Source of the DNA: Pseudomonas graminis
GTDB taxonomy: Bacteria > Pseudomonadota > Gammaproteobacteria > Pseudomonadales > Pseudomonadaceae
DNA length: 42,370 bases
Assembly: GCF_002093745.1 (NCBI RefSeq)
Contig: NZ_MTSB01000028.1
Span: 1-42,370 of the forward strand
Direction of reading: 5' to 3'
Position 1 is the stretch's first letter. Every line of letters begins with the position of its first letter. Positions 34,284 to 42,370 of this stretch are shown one piece after another. A model generated the notes under the pieces. That model was not told where the DNA came from. It made no database searches and saw nothing but the letters and a program-made list of their open reading frames with translations. The position numbers were made by a program, and so were the translations under genes.

Positions 34284-35192
34284 ATGAGCGCAACCACCTC
34301 ATCGCCGCTGGTGATCAAGGATTACCAGCCTCCGGCACCAAGCGTCTGGCGCACCCTGCGCAGCAGCTTTGCCCATCGCGGCTTTGCCATCGGCGCAGTG
34401 CTGCTGTTGATCATCCTGTTCGGCGCACTGTTCGCCCCTTGGCTCGCACCATACGACCCGTACAGCCAGGACGTGATGCTGCGCATGAAACCCCCGGTAT
34501 GGATGGCCAATGGCACATGGGAGTACATGCTGGGCACTGACAAGCTGGGCCGCGATTACCTGTCGCGCCTGCTGTACGGCGCGCGCATTTCATTGTTCAT
34601 CGGCTTTTCGGCGGCGCTGATCTCCGGCGTCATCGGCACCATCATGGGCCTGCTGGCAGGTTATTTTGGCGGCAAGACCGACGCTCTGATCAGCTACCTG
34701 ATCACCACGCGCCTGGCGATGCCCGTGGTCATGATTGCCTTGGCTTCCGCGTCGTTGATCGGTGGTTCGCTGAAGGTCGTGATCATTCTGCTGGGCTGCC
34801 TGCTCTGGGACCGGTTTGCCGTCGTGGTGCGGGCCGCTGTGCAGCAGATTCGCGACGCTGAATACGTCGCCTCGGCCCAGGCACTGGGCTGTTCGACGCT
34901 GCGCATTCTGGCCAGTGAAATCCTGCCCAATCTGGTCGGCGCGCTGATCGTCGTCGCTACGCTGGAGATGGCTCACGCGATTCTTCTGGAATCAGCGCTG
35001 TCGTTCCTAGGGGTCGGCGTGCAGCCACCCATTCCGTCCTGGGGCCTGATGATCGCCGAAGGCAAACCGTACATGTTCTTTTCCCCGTGGGTCATTGCGA
35101 TTCCCGGTGTCGCACTGATGGTGCTGGTGTTGGGCATCAATCTGGTTGGCGATGGCCTGCGCGACCTGATCCTGCCCGAAGGGCGCAACTGA
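34284..35192 (+). CDS. Peptide-type ABC transporter permease (DppC-like)
   Basis: Second permease, 302 residues. It has a cytoplasmic N-terminus, a first helix near 31-52, then a loop with the YDPYSQDVMLRMKPP segment and LGTDKLGRDYLSRLLYGAR, typical of DppC/OppC, and five more helices. It starts eight bases after the dppB-like stop, with AGGAGG upstream. Confidence 0.94.
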   Translation: MSATTSSPLVIKDYQPPAPSVWRTLRSSFAHRGFAIGAVLLLIILFGALFAPWLAPYDPYSQDVMLRMKPPVWMANGTWEYMLGTDKLGRDYLSRLLYGARISLFIGFSAALISGVIGTIMGLLAGYFGGKTDALISYLITTRLAMPVVMIALASASLIGGSLKVVIILLGCLLWDRFAVVVRAAVQQIRDAEYVASAQALGCSTLRILASEILPNLVGALIVVATLEMAHAILLESALSFLGVGVQPPIPSWGLMIAEGKPYMFFSPWVIAIPGVALMVLVLGINLVGDGLRDLILPEGRN

Positions 35193-35208
35193 CAGAGGAG
35201 ATCCGCAC

Positions 35209-36210
35209 ATGGCGTTGTTGCATGTTGAAAACCTGCGTGTCGAGATCCCGTTGGGACAACACACGCTCCACGCAGTGCGCGGCCTGGACTTTCAGGTCGA
35301 GCGCGGCGAAATGCTGTGCATTGTCGGGGAGTCGGGTTGCGGCAAATCCCTGACCTCGCTGGCGCTCATGGACCTGCTGCCGCGCAAGGCGCGACGCACG
35401 GCGACAACGTTGAGCCTGGACGGCATCGACATGCTGACCCAGAGCGAACGGCAGATGTGCGACCTGCGGGGCAATCGTCTGGCGATGATCTTTCAGGAAC
35501 CCATGACCTCGCTGAACCCGGCCTACAGCATTGGCGATCAGCTCAGTGAAGTGTTGACCCGGCACCGCAAGGTGTCGCGCAAGGAGGCCTTGCAGCGTGC
35601 GGCGCAGATGCTGGAGAAAGTCGGTATCAGCAACGCCAGCGAACGCCTGCGCCAGTACCCGCATCAATTGTCGGGCGGGCTGCGTCAGCGGGTAATCATC
35701 GCCATGGCACTGATGTGCGAGCCGGACGTGATCATCGCCGACGAGCCGACCACCGCGCTGGACGTGACCATTCAGGCGCAGATCCTGCGCCTGATCCGCG
35801 ACATCCAGAAAGAGTTCGGCCTGGCGGTGATTTTCATCACCCACGACTTGGGCCTGGTGGCGCGCATTGCTGACCGGGTGGCGGTGATGTACGCCGGGCA
35901 GATCGTCGAAACCGCCCCGGCGGTCGAGCTGTTCGAAAACCCGCAGCACCCGTACACACGCGGGCTGCTGGCCAGCATTCCGATCCCCGGGCGCACCCAG
36001 CCGGGCCAACCGCTCGGCTCGATTCCAGGCCTGGTGCCCAGCCTGGTCGGCGAGCAACACGGCTGCGCCTTCCGCAACCGTTGCCCGCAGGCGATTGCGG
36101 CCTGCGCCGAGGATGTCCCGCCGATTCACAGCCACACCCACATGACCCGCTGCCTGTTTGCCTCAGCGGGTGCTGAACCTGTGTTGCTCCGAGAGGGCAT
36201 GACGTCATGA
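35209..36210 (+). CDS. Peptide-type ABC transporter ATPase (OppD/DppD-like)
   Basis: Cytoplasmic ATPase of 333 residues. Walker A is GESGCGKS at 40-47, the signature is LSGG at 154-157, and Walker B ends with Asp178-Glu179 in IIADEPTTALD. The C-terminal oligopeptide-transporter extension with cysteines (CAFRNRCPQAIAAC), which binds an Fe-S cluster in studied family members, is present. Its stop overlaps the next start (ATGA). Confidence 0.95.
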   Translation: MALLHVENLRVEIPLGQHTLHAVRGLDFQVERGEMLCIVGESGCGKSLTSLALMDLLPRKARRTATTLSLDGIDMLTQSERQMCDLRGNRLAMIFQEPMTSLNPAYSIGDQLSEVLTRHRKVSRKEALQRAAQMLEKVGISNASERLRQYPHQLSGGLRQRVIIAMALMCEPDVIIADEPTTALDVTIQAQILRLIRDIQKEFGLAVIFITHDLGLVARIADRVAVMYAGQIVETAPAVELFENPQHPYTRGLLASIPIPGRTQPGQPLGSIPGLVPSLVGEQHGCAFRNRCPQAIAACAEDVPPIHSHTHMTRCLFASAGAEPVLLREGMTS

Positions 36211-37220
36211 ACCATCAAGCCCTGAACACCAACAGCAAAAAAGACATTGCGCTCGAGCTGTGCGACATCCGCCGCGAATTCAACATCAGCCGGGGCTTTT
36301 TCAAACCCGATGCCACCCTGAAAGCCGTCGATGGTGTATCGCTGCGCCTGATGCGCGGCGAAACCCTCGGGCTGGTCGGCGAATCCGGTTGCGGCAAAAG
36401 CACCCTGGCCAAGATGTTGCTCGGCCTGCTCGCGCCCAGCAGCGGCGATGTGCTGGTCAATGGCAAGCACCTGGCCGGCACTGACCGCAAGGAAATGGCG
36501 CGGCGCATCCAGCCGATCTTTCAGGACCCTTATTCCTCACTGAACCCGCGCAAGACCCTGCGCGAAATCGTCACCCTGCCGCTGATCGTGCATGGCATCG
36601 GCACCAACGCCGAGCGCCGCCAGCGTGTCGAAGCAATGATGGACGTGGTCGGCCTGCCGAAGCGAGTCATCGACAGTTACCCCAGCCAGCTTTCCGGTGG
36701 CCAGCGTCAGCGCGTGGCGATTGCCCGGGCGCTGGTGATGCGCCCCGACGTGTTGATCTGCGACGAGCCGACCTCGGCGCTGGACGTGTCGGTGCAGGCG
36801 CAGATTCTCAATCTGTTACAGGACCTCAAACAGGAGTTCGGCCTGACCTACCTGCTGATCAGCCATAACCTGGCGGTCATCGAGCATCTGGCCGACCGGG
36901 TAGCGGTGATGTACCTGGGCCGCATCGTCGAAGAGCGCAGCCGCGAATCGTTGTTTGCCAGGCCGGGCCACCCTTACACCCAGGCGCTGCTGGACTCGGT
37001 ACTGACCCCTGACCCGCACCTGGGCATTCCCGACCTGGGCCTGCATGGCACCTTCCCCAACCCCATGTCACCGCCGTCCGGCTGTGCTTTCCATCCACGC
37101 TGCCCCGGTTGCATGGCGGTGTGCAAGGAACACTCTCCGGCCACTGGCCGCGTGGAAGGCGGCACTGTCCGTTGCCACTTGCGCGACACCTCAAAACCCC
37201 TGGAGCTGATGCCCTCATGA
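36207..37220 (+). CDS. Peptide-type ABC transporter ATPase (OppF/DppF-like)
   Basis: Second ATPase, 337 residues. Walker A is GESGCGKST at 58-66; the LSGGQRQR signature and CDEPTSALD Walker B are present. The C-terminal extension has the cysteine pattern CAFHPRCPGCMAVC. It overlaps the preceding gene by four bases and the following peptidase gene by four bases, so the transporter and hydrolases are one translationally coupled unit. Confidence 0.95.
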   Translation: MNHQALNTNSKKDIALELCDIRREFNISRGFFKPDATLKAVDGVSLRLMRGETLGLVGESGCGKSTLAKMLLGLLAPSSGDVLVNGKHLAGTDRKEMARRIQPIFQDPYSSLNPRKTLREIVTLPLIVHGIGTNAERRQRVEAMMDVVGLPKRVIDSYPSQLSGGQRQRVAIARALVMRPDVLICDEPTSALDVSVQAQILNLLQDLKQEFGLTYLLISHNLAVIEHLADRVAVMYLGRIVEERSRESLFARPGHPYTQALLDSVLTPDPHLGIPDLGLHGTFPNPMSPPSGCAFHPRCPGCMAVCKEHSPATGRVEGGTVRCHLRDTSKPLELMPS

Positions 37221-38644
37221 GTAGCCGTTCGCATGCCATCGAAAACGCCACCGAGCAGTTCGACAACGGCACCTTTTTCGCCTTGCTCGGCGGCAGCGTT
37301 GCGTACCCGACCCAAAGCCAGGAGGCCGCGAGCCTGCCGGAGCTTTATCGTTATCTGAACGAATTCATCACGCCGCACGTCGAGCGGCTCGGTTTCAGCG
37401 TCAAGGTGTATGACAACCCGGTCGCCGGGCGCGGGCCTTTGATGATCGCAACACGCCTTGAGGACGCCGCCTTGCCGACCCTGCTGAGCTACGGTCATGG
37501 CGACGTGGTGCGCGGCTACGACGCACAGTGGCAGTCAGGTTTGTCCCCGTGGAAAGTGACAGAACGCGGTGATCGCTGGTATGGCCGCGGCACGGCGGAC
37601 AACAAGGGCCAGCACCTGATCAACCTGACCGCCCTCGAACAGACCCTGAAAGCGCGCGACGGCCAGTTGGGCTTCAACGTCAAACTGCTGCTGGAAATGG
37701 GCGAAGAAGACGGGTCGCCCGGCCTCAGCGCATTTTGTCAGGCGCATGCCCAAGAGCTGGCCGCAGACATTTTCATCGCCTCCGACGGCCCGCGTCTGGC
37801 GGCCTCACGCCCTACCCTGTTTCTTGGCTCGCGCGGAGTGTTCAATTTCGAACTGACGGTAAACCTGCGTGAAGGCGCTCACCACTCTGGCAACTGGGGC
37901 GGGCTGCTGGCCAACCCCGGCATCATACTGGCCAATGCCATCGCCAGCCTGGTGGATGAGCACGGTCGGGTAAAAGTCGCGGGCCTCATGCCCTCTGCCA
38001 TTCCTGACGCAGTCAAGGCAGCACTGGCAGACATCGAGGTCGGTGGCGGCCCCGGCGACCCGGACATTGACCCGAATTGGGGACACCCGGCGCTGTCGCT
38101 CAGCGAAAAAGTCTTCGGCTGGAACACCCTCGACATTCTCGCGTTCAAGACCGGCAATCCGGACGCGCCCGTGCATGCGATCCCCGGCAAGGCCCATGCG
38201 CTGTGCCACATCCGCTTCGTGGTGGACAGCGATTACAACGCCTTTATTCCCGCGGTACGCGCGCACTTGGATGCCCACGGTTTTACTCAGGTCGAGGTCC
38301 GGCAGACGCGCATGGACGTGATGCACGCCACGCGCCTGTCCCCGGACAGCCCGTGGGTCGGCTGGGCGCTGGCATCGCTGGCCGCGACCACCGGCAAGAA
38401 GCCGGCACTGCTGCCGAACCTGGGCGGCTCACTGCCCAACGATGTATTCGCTGAAGTACTGGGCCTGCCGACGGTCTGGGTGCCCCACTCGTACCCGGCG
38501 TGCTCGCAACATGCACCCGACGAGCATTTGCTGGCGCCAGTGGTCAAAGAGAGCCTGCAAATCATGGCCGGGCTGTTCTGGGACCTTGGAACTGACGGCG
38601 CACGGCTGACCCGCGAGCACCGGGCACAGGAGTTGAGTGAATGA
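37217..38644 (+). CDS. M20-family metallopeptidase
   Basis: Zinc-dependent hydrolase of 475 residues, probably cytoplasmic (no signal peptide). Metal and catalytic residues are recognisable: His94 in GHGDV, the bridging Asp128 in GTADNKG, and the Glu163-Glu164 pair in MGEEDGSPG. M20 members hydrolyse dipeptides, N-acyl or N-carbamoyl amino acids; the specificity is unknown here. Its ATG lies in the ATGA overlap with the ATPase gene. A longer frame from 37109 overlaps the ATPase and is rejected. Confidence 0.92.
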   Translation: MSSRSHAIENATEQFDNGTFFALLGGSVAYPTQSQEAASLPELYRYLNEFITPHVERLGFSVKVYDNPVAGRGPLMIATRLEDAALPTLLSYGHGDVVRGYDAQWQSGLSPWKVTERGDRWYGRGTADNKGQHLINLTALEQTLKARDGQLGFNVKLLLEMGEEDGSPGLSAFCQAHAQELAADIFIASDGPRLAASRPTLFLGSRGVFNFELTVNLREGAHHSGNWGGLLANPGIILANAIASLVDEHGRVKVAGLMPSAIPDAVKAALADIEVGGGPGDPDIDPNWGHPALSLSEKVFGWNTLDILAFKTGNPDAPVHAIPGKAHALCHIRFVVDSDYNAFIPAVRAHLDAHGFTQVEVRQTRMDVMHATRLSPDSPWVGWALASLAATTGKKPALLPNLGGSLPNDVFAEVLGLPTVWVPHSYPACSQHAPDEHLLAPVVKESLQIMAGLFWDLGTDGARLTREHRAQELSE

Positions 38645-39804
38645 ATGACGCACAACGGCAGGCAACCGACTGGCTGAGCGGGCAGTACGAGGCGATGGAG
38701 GCGCTGTTGCAGCGCCTGGTCGACACCGACTCCAACAGTTACGACAAGGCCGGCGTCGATGCCGTCGGCGACCTGCTCGCCGCGCAACTTGAGGCCGACG
38801 GGATCAATATCGAACGTATTCCCGTTGAGGGGTTTGGCGATGTGCTGTTGGCTGAAGTGCCCGGCGGCCCTGGCAAGCCGGTATTGCTGCTCGGTCATCG
38901 CGACACAGTATTCCCGAAAGGCACGACGACAACGCGCGGCTACTCAAAAGACGAGATAAAAGACAGCGCACTGGCTTATGGCCCCGGCGTGGCGGACATG
39001 AAAGGCGGACTGGTGCTGAACTGCTTCGCGCTCAAGGCGCTGAAACGCCTGGGGCCGCTGCCGTTTCCGGTGCAGATTCTGTACACCGGCGACGAAGAAA
39101 TCGGTTCCGCCAGTGCCCGTGCTCACATCGAAAAGTACGCCCGCCAGGCTCGTGCGGTGCTCAACCCTGAACCGGGGCGCGCCAGCGGCAACGTGGTCAG
39201 CGCCCGCAAAGGCGGTGCAACGCTGATCATCGAAGTCAGCGGCCGTGCGGCGCATTCGGGGGTGAATCACGCCGATGGCGCCAGTGCCATTCAGGCCTTG
39301 GCGCATAAGGTGATCAAACTGCATGCGTTGACGGATTATGCAGCGGGCATCACCACCAACGTCGGGCTGATCTCGGGCGGCACCTCCAGCAACACGGTTG
39401 CACCCAGCGCCACGGCAAAGCTCGATGTACGCTTTATCGAGCTCAGGCAGTGGGATGAAATTCTCTCGGCCGTCCAGGCCATCGTCGCCGAAGAGGAGCT
39501 GCCCGGCACCTCCGCCAGACTGCTCGAAGCCACGACCTTCCTGCCGATGGAAGCCCGGCACAGCACCGAACTGCTGAAGATCTATCAGGGCCTCGCGCAG
39601 GAACTGGGCTTCAGCGTGGAAGGCGAATTCACCGGCGGCTGCGCCGACTCGGGCTTCACCGCCAGCCTTGGCATCCCGACGCTGTGCGGCCTCGGCCCGG
39701 TGGGCGGCAAGGTGCATACCGACCGAGAGTATCTGGAGCTGGACACCCTGGTACCCAGAGGCCAGGCGCTGGTGGCGACGATACTGGCGTTGGGGGATTC
39801 TTGA
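38641..39804 (+). CDS. M20-family peptidase, glutamate-carboxypeptidase-like
   Basis: Second M20 hydrolase, 387 residues. Ligands are His86 and Asp88 (GHRDTV), Asp119 (GVADMKGG) and Glu152-Glu153 (GDEEIGS), plus a late His in GGKVHTDREYL. It resembles carboxypeptidase G2-type enzymes that remove C-terminal glutamate from folate-like or N-acyl glutamate compounds. No signal peptide is seen. It overlaps the first M20 gene by four bases. Having two different M20 enzymes in one operon suggests sequential hydrolysis of one imported compound (inference). Confidence 0.92.
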   Translation: MNDAQRQATDWLSGQYEAMEALLQRLVDTDSNSYDKAGVDAVGDLLAAQLEADGINIERIPVEGFGDVLLAEVPGGPGKPVLLLGHRDTVFPKGTTTTRGYSKDEIKDSALAYGPGVADMKGGLVLNCFALKALKRLGPLPFPVQILYTGDEEIGSASARAHIEKYARQARAVLNPEPGRASGNVVSARKGGATLIIEVSGRAAHSGVNHADGASAIQALAHKVIKLHALTDYAAGITTNVGLISGGTSSNTVAPSATAKLDVRFIELRQWDEILSAVQAIVAEEELPGTSARLLEATTFLPMEARHSTELLKIYQGLAQELGFSVEGEFTGGCADSGFTASLGIPTLCGLGPVGGKVHTDREYLELDTLVPRGQALVATILALGDS

Positions 39805-39847
39805 AAAGACTGCCCGCTTGATGCGTTCGGCACGGAGAAAAGGGCGC

Positions 39848-39984
39848 GCCGCAGAGGTGTCACGCAGAGCGTCACGAACGGCATGCCGACGCGGAGCATC
39901 GGCACGATAATCAGCGCGCACGCCCGAACACCTCTCGTTCCTCACGCTCCAGCGTGGGAATGCAGCTCTGGACGCTCTGCGTCT
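39848..39984. repeat. Remnants of the long intergenic repeat in opposed orientation
   Basis: 39848-39914 is a partial unit on the minus strand (GTGACGCTCTGCGTGACA, then TATCGTGCCGATGCTCCGCG read on the minus strand). 39938-39984 is a partial unit on the plus strand (ACGCTCCAGCGTGGGAATGC, then GGACGCTCTGCGTC). The pair sits between the second M20 gene and the amidase gene, so the amidase may have its own promoter. Confidence 0.65.
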
Positions 39985-40076
39985 GCCCTTTAGCGCAAGC
40001 TTCACTGGATGCACGCCAACGCCGAGCATCAGCAAGATAGCCAGTCTGATTTGTCCATTTCGCGGAGAAACACCCC

Positions 40077-41600
40077 ATGCAAAATACATCCGAACTGCTC
40101 GGCAAATCCGCCACTGAATTACGGGCATTGATCGGTAACAAACAGCTTTCGCCAGTGGAATTGCTCGACGCCTGTATCGAGCGCATTGAAAGCCTGAATC
40201 CAAAAATCAACGCCTTCGCCGCGACCTGCTTCGAGCGCGCCCGAGACGAGGCTGTAGCCGCCGAAAAAGCGGTCCTGCAAGGCAAACCGCTGGGTTTGCT
40301 GCACGGCTTGCCCATCGGCATCAAGGACCTCGAAGAGACTGCCGGGGTCCTGACCACCTACGGCTCGCCACTGTTTCGCGACAACATACCCGCCCAGGAC
40401 AACCTCTTCGTGGCGCGACTGCGCGCGGCCGGGGCGATCATGGTCGGCAAGACCAATGTTCCGGAACTGGGTGCGGGTGCCAACACCCGCAACGTGGTGT
40501 GGGGCGCGACCGGCAACCCGTTCAATCCCGCACTGAATGCAGGCGGTTCCTCAGGTGGCTCGGCCGCCGCGCTGGCGGTGGACATGGTGCCGTTGTGCAG
40601 CGGTTCGGACACCGGTGGCTCGCTGCGCATTCCCGCCGCGCTGTGCGGCATCGTCGGCCTGCGCCCTTCCCCGGGTCTGGTGCCGAGCGAACGCAAGAAA
40701 CTGGGCTGGACGCCGATTTCCGTGGTCGGCCCGATGGGCCGCAACGTCGCCGACACCCTGCTGCAACTGCGCGCCAGCGCCGGATTAGGGCAGTCTGATC
40801 CATTGAGCTATGCCATTGCCGATGACGAGTTTGCGCCGCGCCCGGTCGACCTCAGCCAATTGCGGGTCGGCTACAGCGAGGATTTCGGCACGTGCGCGGT
40901 GGACACCCAACTCCGCGCGGTCTTCCGGGAAAAGATCAGCGCCCTGAAGCCGCTGTTCAAGTCCTGCGAAGCCATCAACCTGAACCTCGGCAGCGCCCAC
41001 CGCACCTTCGACGTACTGCGCGCCGAAGCCTTCGTCGCCGGTCTGCAGGACGCTCACGACCGCGACCCGGACGCGCTGGGACCCAACACCCGCGCCAACT
41101 TCGAAATGGGCGCGGCAATGTCGTTGCAAGACTGCGTCAAGGCACACGGCGAGCAGAGCCGGATTTTTCGCGGTTTCCAGAAGCAATTCGACCACTACGA
41201 CCTGATCCTGGCGCCCACCACGCCAGTCTCACCCTTCCCGTGGAGCGAGCTGTACCTGCGCGAAGTCAACGGCGTACCTCTGGACAATTACTACCGCTGG
41301 CTGGCGCTGTGCTACACCATTACCCTGACCACCAACCCCGCACTGTCCCTGCCTTGCGGCACCGACCATAACGGCATGCCCTTCGGGCTACAGGTGATCG
41401 GCGGGTTCCGGGGCGACGCAAAACTGCTGGCCTGCGCCGAGGCGCTTGAACACGCCACGGCAAATGATCCGCATTTGTCCCGGCCACGCCCGGACCTGCA
41501 GAAACTGCTCACGTCAGCGGTCGACCTGACGCACATCGTGACCCATCCCCCGGTTTATGGTGGGTCGGAGGGCGGTAAGCCGGAGGTGGGGGCAATGTGA
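40077..41600 (+). CDS. Amidase-signature family amidohydrolase
   Basis: Amidase of 507 residues with the complete Ser-cisSer-Lys triad of the amidase signature family: Lys83 (GIKDLEET), Ser158 (GGSSGGSA) and Ser182 (SDTGGSLRIPA). The spacings between them equal those of GatA. It hydrolyses an amide to acid and ammonia or amine; the substrate is unknown. It is not GatA itself, as no gatB or gatC is near. The start at 40077 has GGAG nine bases upstream. It lies 272 bases after the M20 pair, separated by repeat remnants, and completes the set of hydrolases next to the importer. Confidence 0.93.
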   Translation: MQNTSELLGKSATELRALIGNKQLSPVELLDACIERIESLNPKINAFAATCFERARDEAVAAEKAVLQGKPLGLLHGLPIGIKDLEETAGVLTTYGSPLFRDNIPAQDNLFVARLRAAGAIMVGKTNVPELGAGANTRNVVWGATGNPFNPALNAGGSSGGSAAALAVDMVPLCSGSDTGGSLRIPAALCGIVGLRPSPGLVPSERKKLGWTPISVVGPMGRNVADTLLQLRASAGLGQSDPLSYAIADDEFAPRPVDLSQLRVGYSEDFGTCAVDTQLRAVFREKISALKPLFKSCEAINLNLGSAHRTFDVLRAEAFVAGLQDAHDRDPDALGPNTRANFEMGAAMSLQDCVKAHGEQSRIFRGFQKQFDHYDLILAPTTPVSPFPWSELYLREVNGVPLDNYYRWLALCYTITLTTNPALSLPCGTDHNGMPFGLQVIGGFRGDAKLLACAEALEHATANDPHLSRPRPDLQKLLTSAVDLTHIVTHPPVYGGSEGGKPEVGAM

Positions 41601-41946
41601 GGGCATGAACAGATGGCAGATGGTGTGTGACGAAGATCGTACGCTCAGAAAAGCGTGTCGCACTTCAATTTTTGAGCAATCACTTACGAGGTTTCAGCAC
41701 GTTCTAAAAATAAAAAAAGTAATATATTTCAAAGCATTAGATCCTTGAAGATTTCGCAAGCGACGTTTGATAACCATTTGACATCATTGCCTACAGCTAT
41801 CTGCATCTAGAAATATGGCACTTTCAGCAACGAACAAAGCATGCGTTGGTGTTGACCCGCTGGGCCGACATCCGCGCGTACCGCAGTCCCACGGTTCAAG
41901 GATAGAGACACGGGAATAACTTCTCTTCAAGGACAGAGATGAATAA
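41601..41946. other. AT-rich non-coding gap
   Basis: No gene is supported here. The part at about 41695-41750 is distinctly AT-rich compared with its surroundings and includes an A-rich run followed by GTAATATATTTC, which could hold the promoter of the next gene. A minus-strand open frame at 41784-42158 is antisense to that gene and is not believed. Confidence 0.5.
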
Positions 41947-42370
41947 ATGGATATTTTAGCTGACGTCCCAAGGTGGGACGACATCGAGCGCACGCTTGAA
42001 GACAAATTCAGCCACCTGAACCAGTCTTTCGATGAAGGCTGGGAAAGCGCTTCCGATGGTTGGAACGGCTTCACTCGACGAGTGAGCAACGAGGCCACCT
42101 TGGCCTTCGGTAGTATTGGCGGAAACCGCATCGAATCGGTCAAGCTGGCAATGGCCAAGTCCTACCCGATCATCCAGCTCAGCCTGATGCGCAAGTGGGC
42201 TTCCATTGATATCGCGGAAATACTTCCTGTCTTGCTGCAACTGGTCAAAGAGGTCGCCATGATCATGGGCGGCAGCGTGGCCGTCGGGACTCTCGTTGGT
42301 GGCGCTGTCGGATCTCTTGCATTCGGGGCAGGCGCTTTACCAGGGGCCATGGTCGGTGGCGGCGTAGGCG
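41947..42370 (+). CDS. N-terminal part of a probable polymorphic toxin (runs off the window)
   Basis: Open frame of 141 codons with no stop before the window edge. It begins MDILADVPRWDDIERTLEDK; a possible ribosome site (AAGGACAGAG) lies upstream. Residues about 1-95 are amphipathic and contain FGSIGGNRIESVKLAMAKSY; after about residue 98 comes a glycine-zipper stretch (GGAVGSLAFGAGALPGAMVG) that could insert into membranes. This resembles the N-terminal region of Pseudomonas proteins annotated as DUF6861, which carry variable C-terminal toxin domains; I recall this from memory, and the toxin domain and any immunity gene lie outside the window. Confidence 0.7.
   Translation, partial: MDILADVPRWDDIERTLEDKFSHLNQSFDEGWESASDGWNGFTRRVSNEATLAFGSIGGNRIESVKLAMAKSYPIIQLSLMRKWASIDIAEILPVLLQLVKEVAMIMGGSVAVGTLVGGAVGSLAFGAGALPGAMVGGGVG

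Noticed and set aside
38944..40203. Minus-strand frame (419 residues) across the second M20 gene and the amidase start
   Set aside because: It overlaps two well-supported genes and a repeat remnant, and has no recognisable domain.
41840..41920. tRNA-like look of a GGTTCAAGG segment
   Set aside because: No acceptor stem or anticodon arm could be built around it.
41784..42158. Minus-strand frame at the right edge
   Set aside because: Antisense to the toxin-like gene and without a ribosome site or family resemblance.

Overview
The window is GC-rich, gene-dense gamma-proteobacterial DNA. Gene content (sfnG, a Pseudomonas-type tonB-exbB-exbD cluster, a glnT-glxBCD cluster, folE2 with a gamma carbonic anhydrase) and the style of the intergenic repeats point to a Pseudomonas, most likely of the P. 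syringae complex; the species is an inference. No rRNA, tRNA, CRISPR array or insertion sequence was seen.

Layout. 1-1018 is a tandem array of about 400-bp intergenic repeats with no believable gene. 1019-3955 (minus) holds a DUF1615 lipoprotein, a glutaminase and a class II aldolase-like protein. A divergent AT-rich spacer leads to an orphan NMT1/TauA-like binding protein (plus). 5433-10215 (minus) is a TonB-dependent receptor with its own tonB-exbB-exbD set. 10461-11554 (minus) is a copper pair, Sco lipoprotein plus PCu(A)C chaperone. 11747-16808 is a TetR regulator divergent from a two-gene RND efflux operon, with a perfect palindrome between them. Then come a membrane diguanylate cyclase (minus), dimethylsulfone monooxygenase sfnG with a sigma-54 promoter (minus), a small secreted protein and a second flavin-dependent monooxygenase-like protein (plus).

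After another repeat block (21802-22266) comes glnT-glxB-glxC-glxD (22360-26756, minus), which matches gamma-glutamylmethylamide synthetase plus N-methylglutamate synthase. It has a strong sigma-54 promoter match, and two identical-spacing inverted repeats sit over its predicted start point. The divergent XRE-cupin gene is the obvious candidate regulator. A membrane acyltransferase follows, then folE2 with a gamma carbonic anhydrase behind a Zur-like box.

30596-41600 is a catabolic cluster: a LysR regulator divergent from a five-gene peptide-type ABC importer, two M20 peptidases and an amidase. Most genes overlap or nearly touch, so imported amide or peptide compounds are probably hydrolysed directly after uptake; the substrate cannot be told from sequence. 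The right edge holds the first 141 codons of an open-ended gene that resembles the N-terminus of a polymorphic toxin.

The most unusual material is non-coding: the modular repeat family with covarying hairpins and a perfect three-way-junction fold, the glnT promoter/operator arrangement, a triplicated tonB stop region, and three 16-bp direct repeats upstream of the ABC operon.
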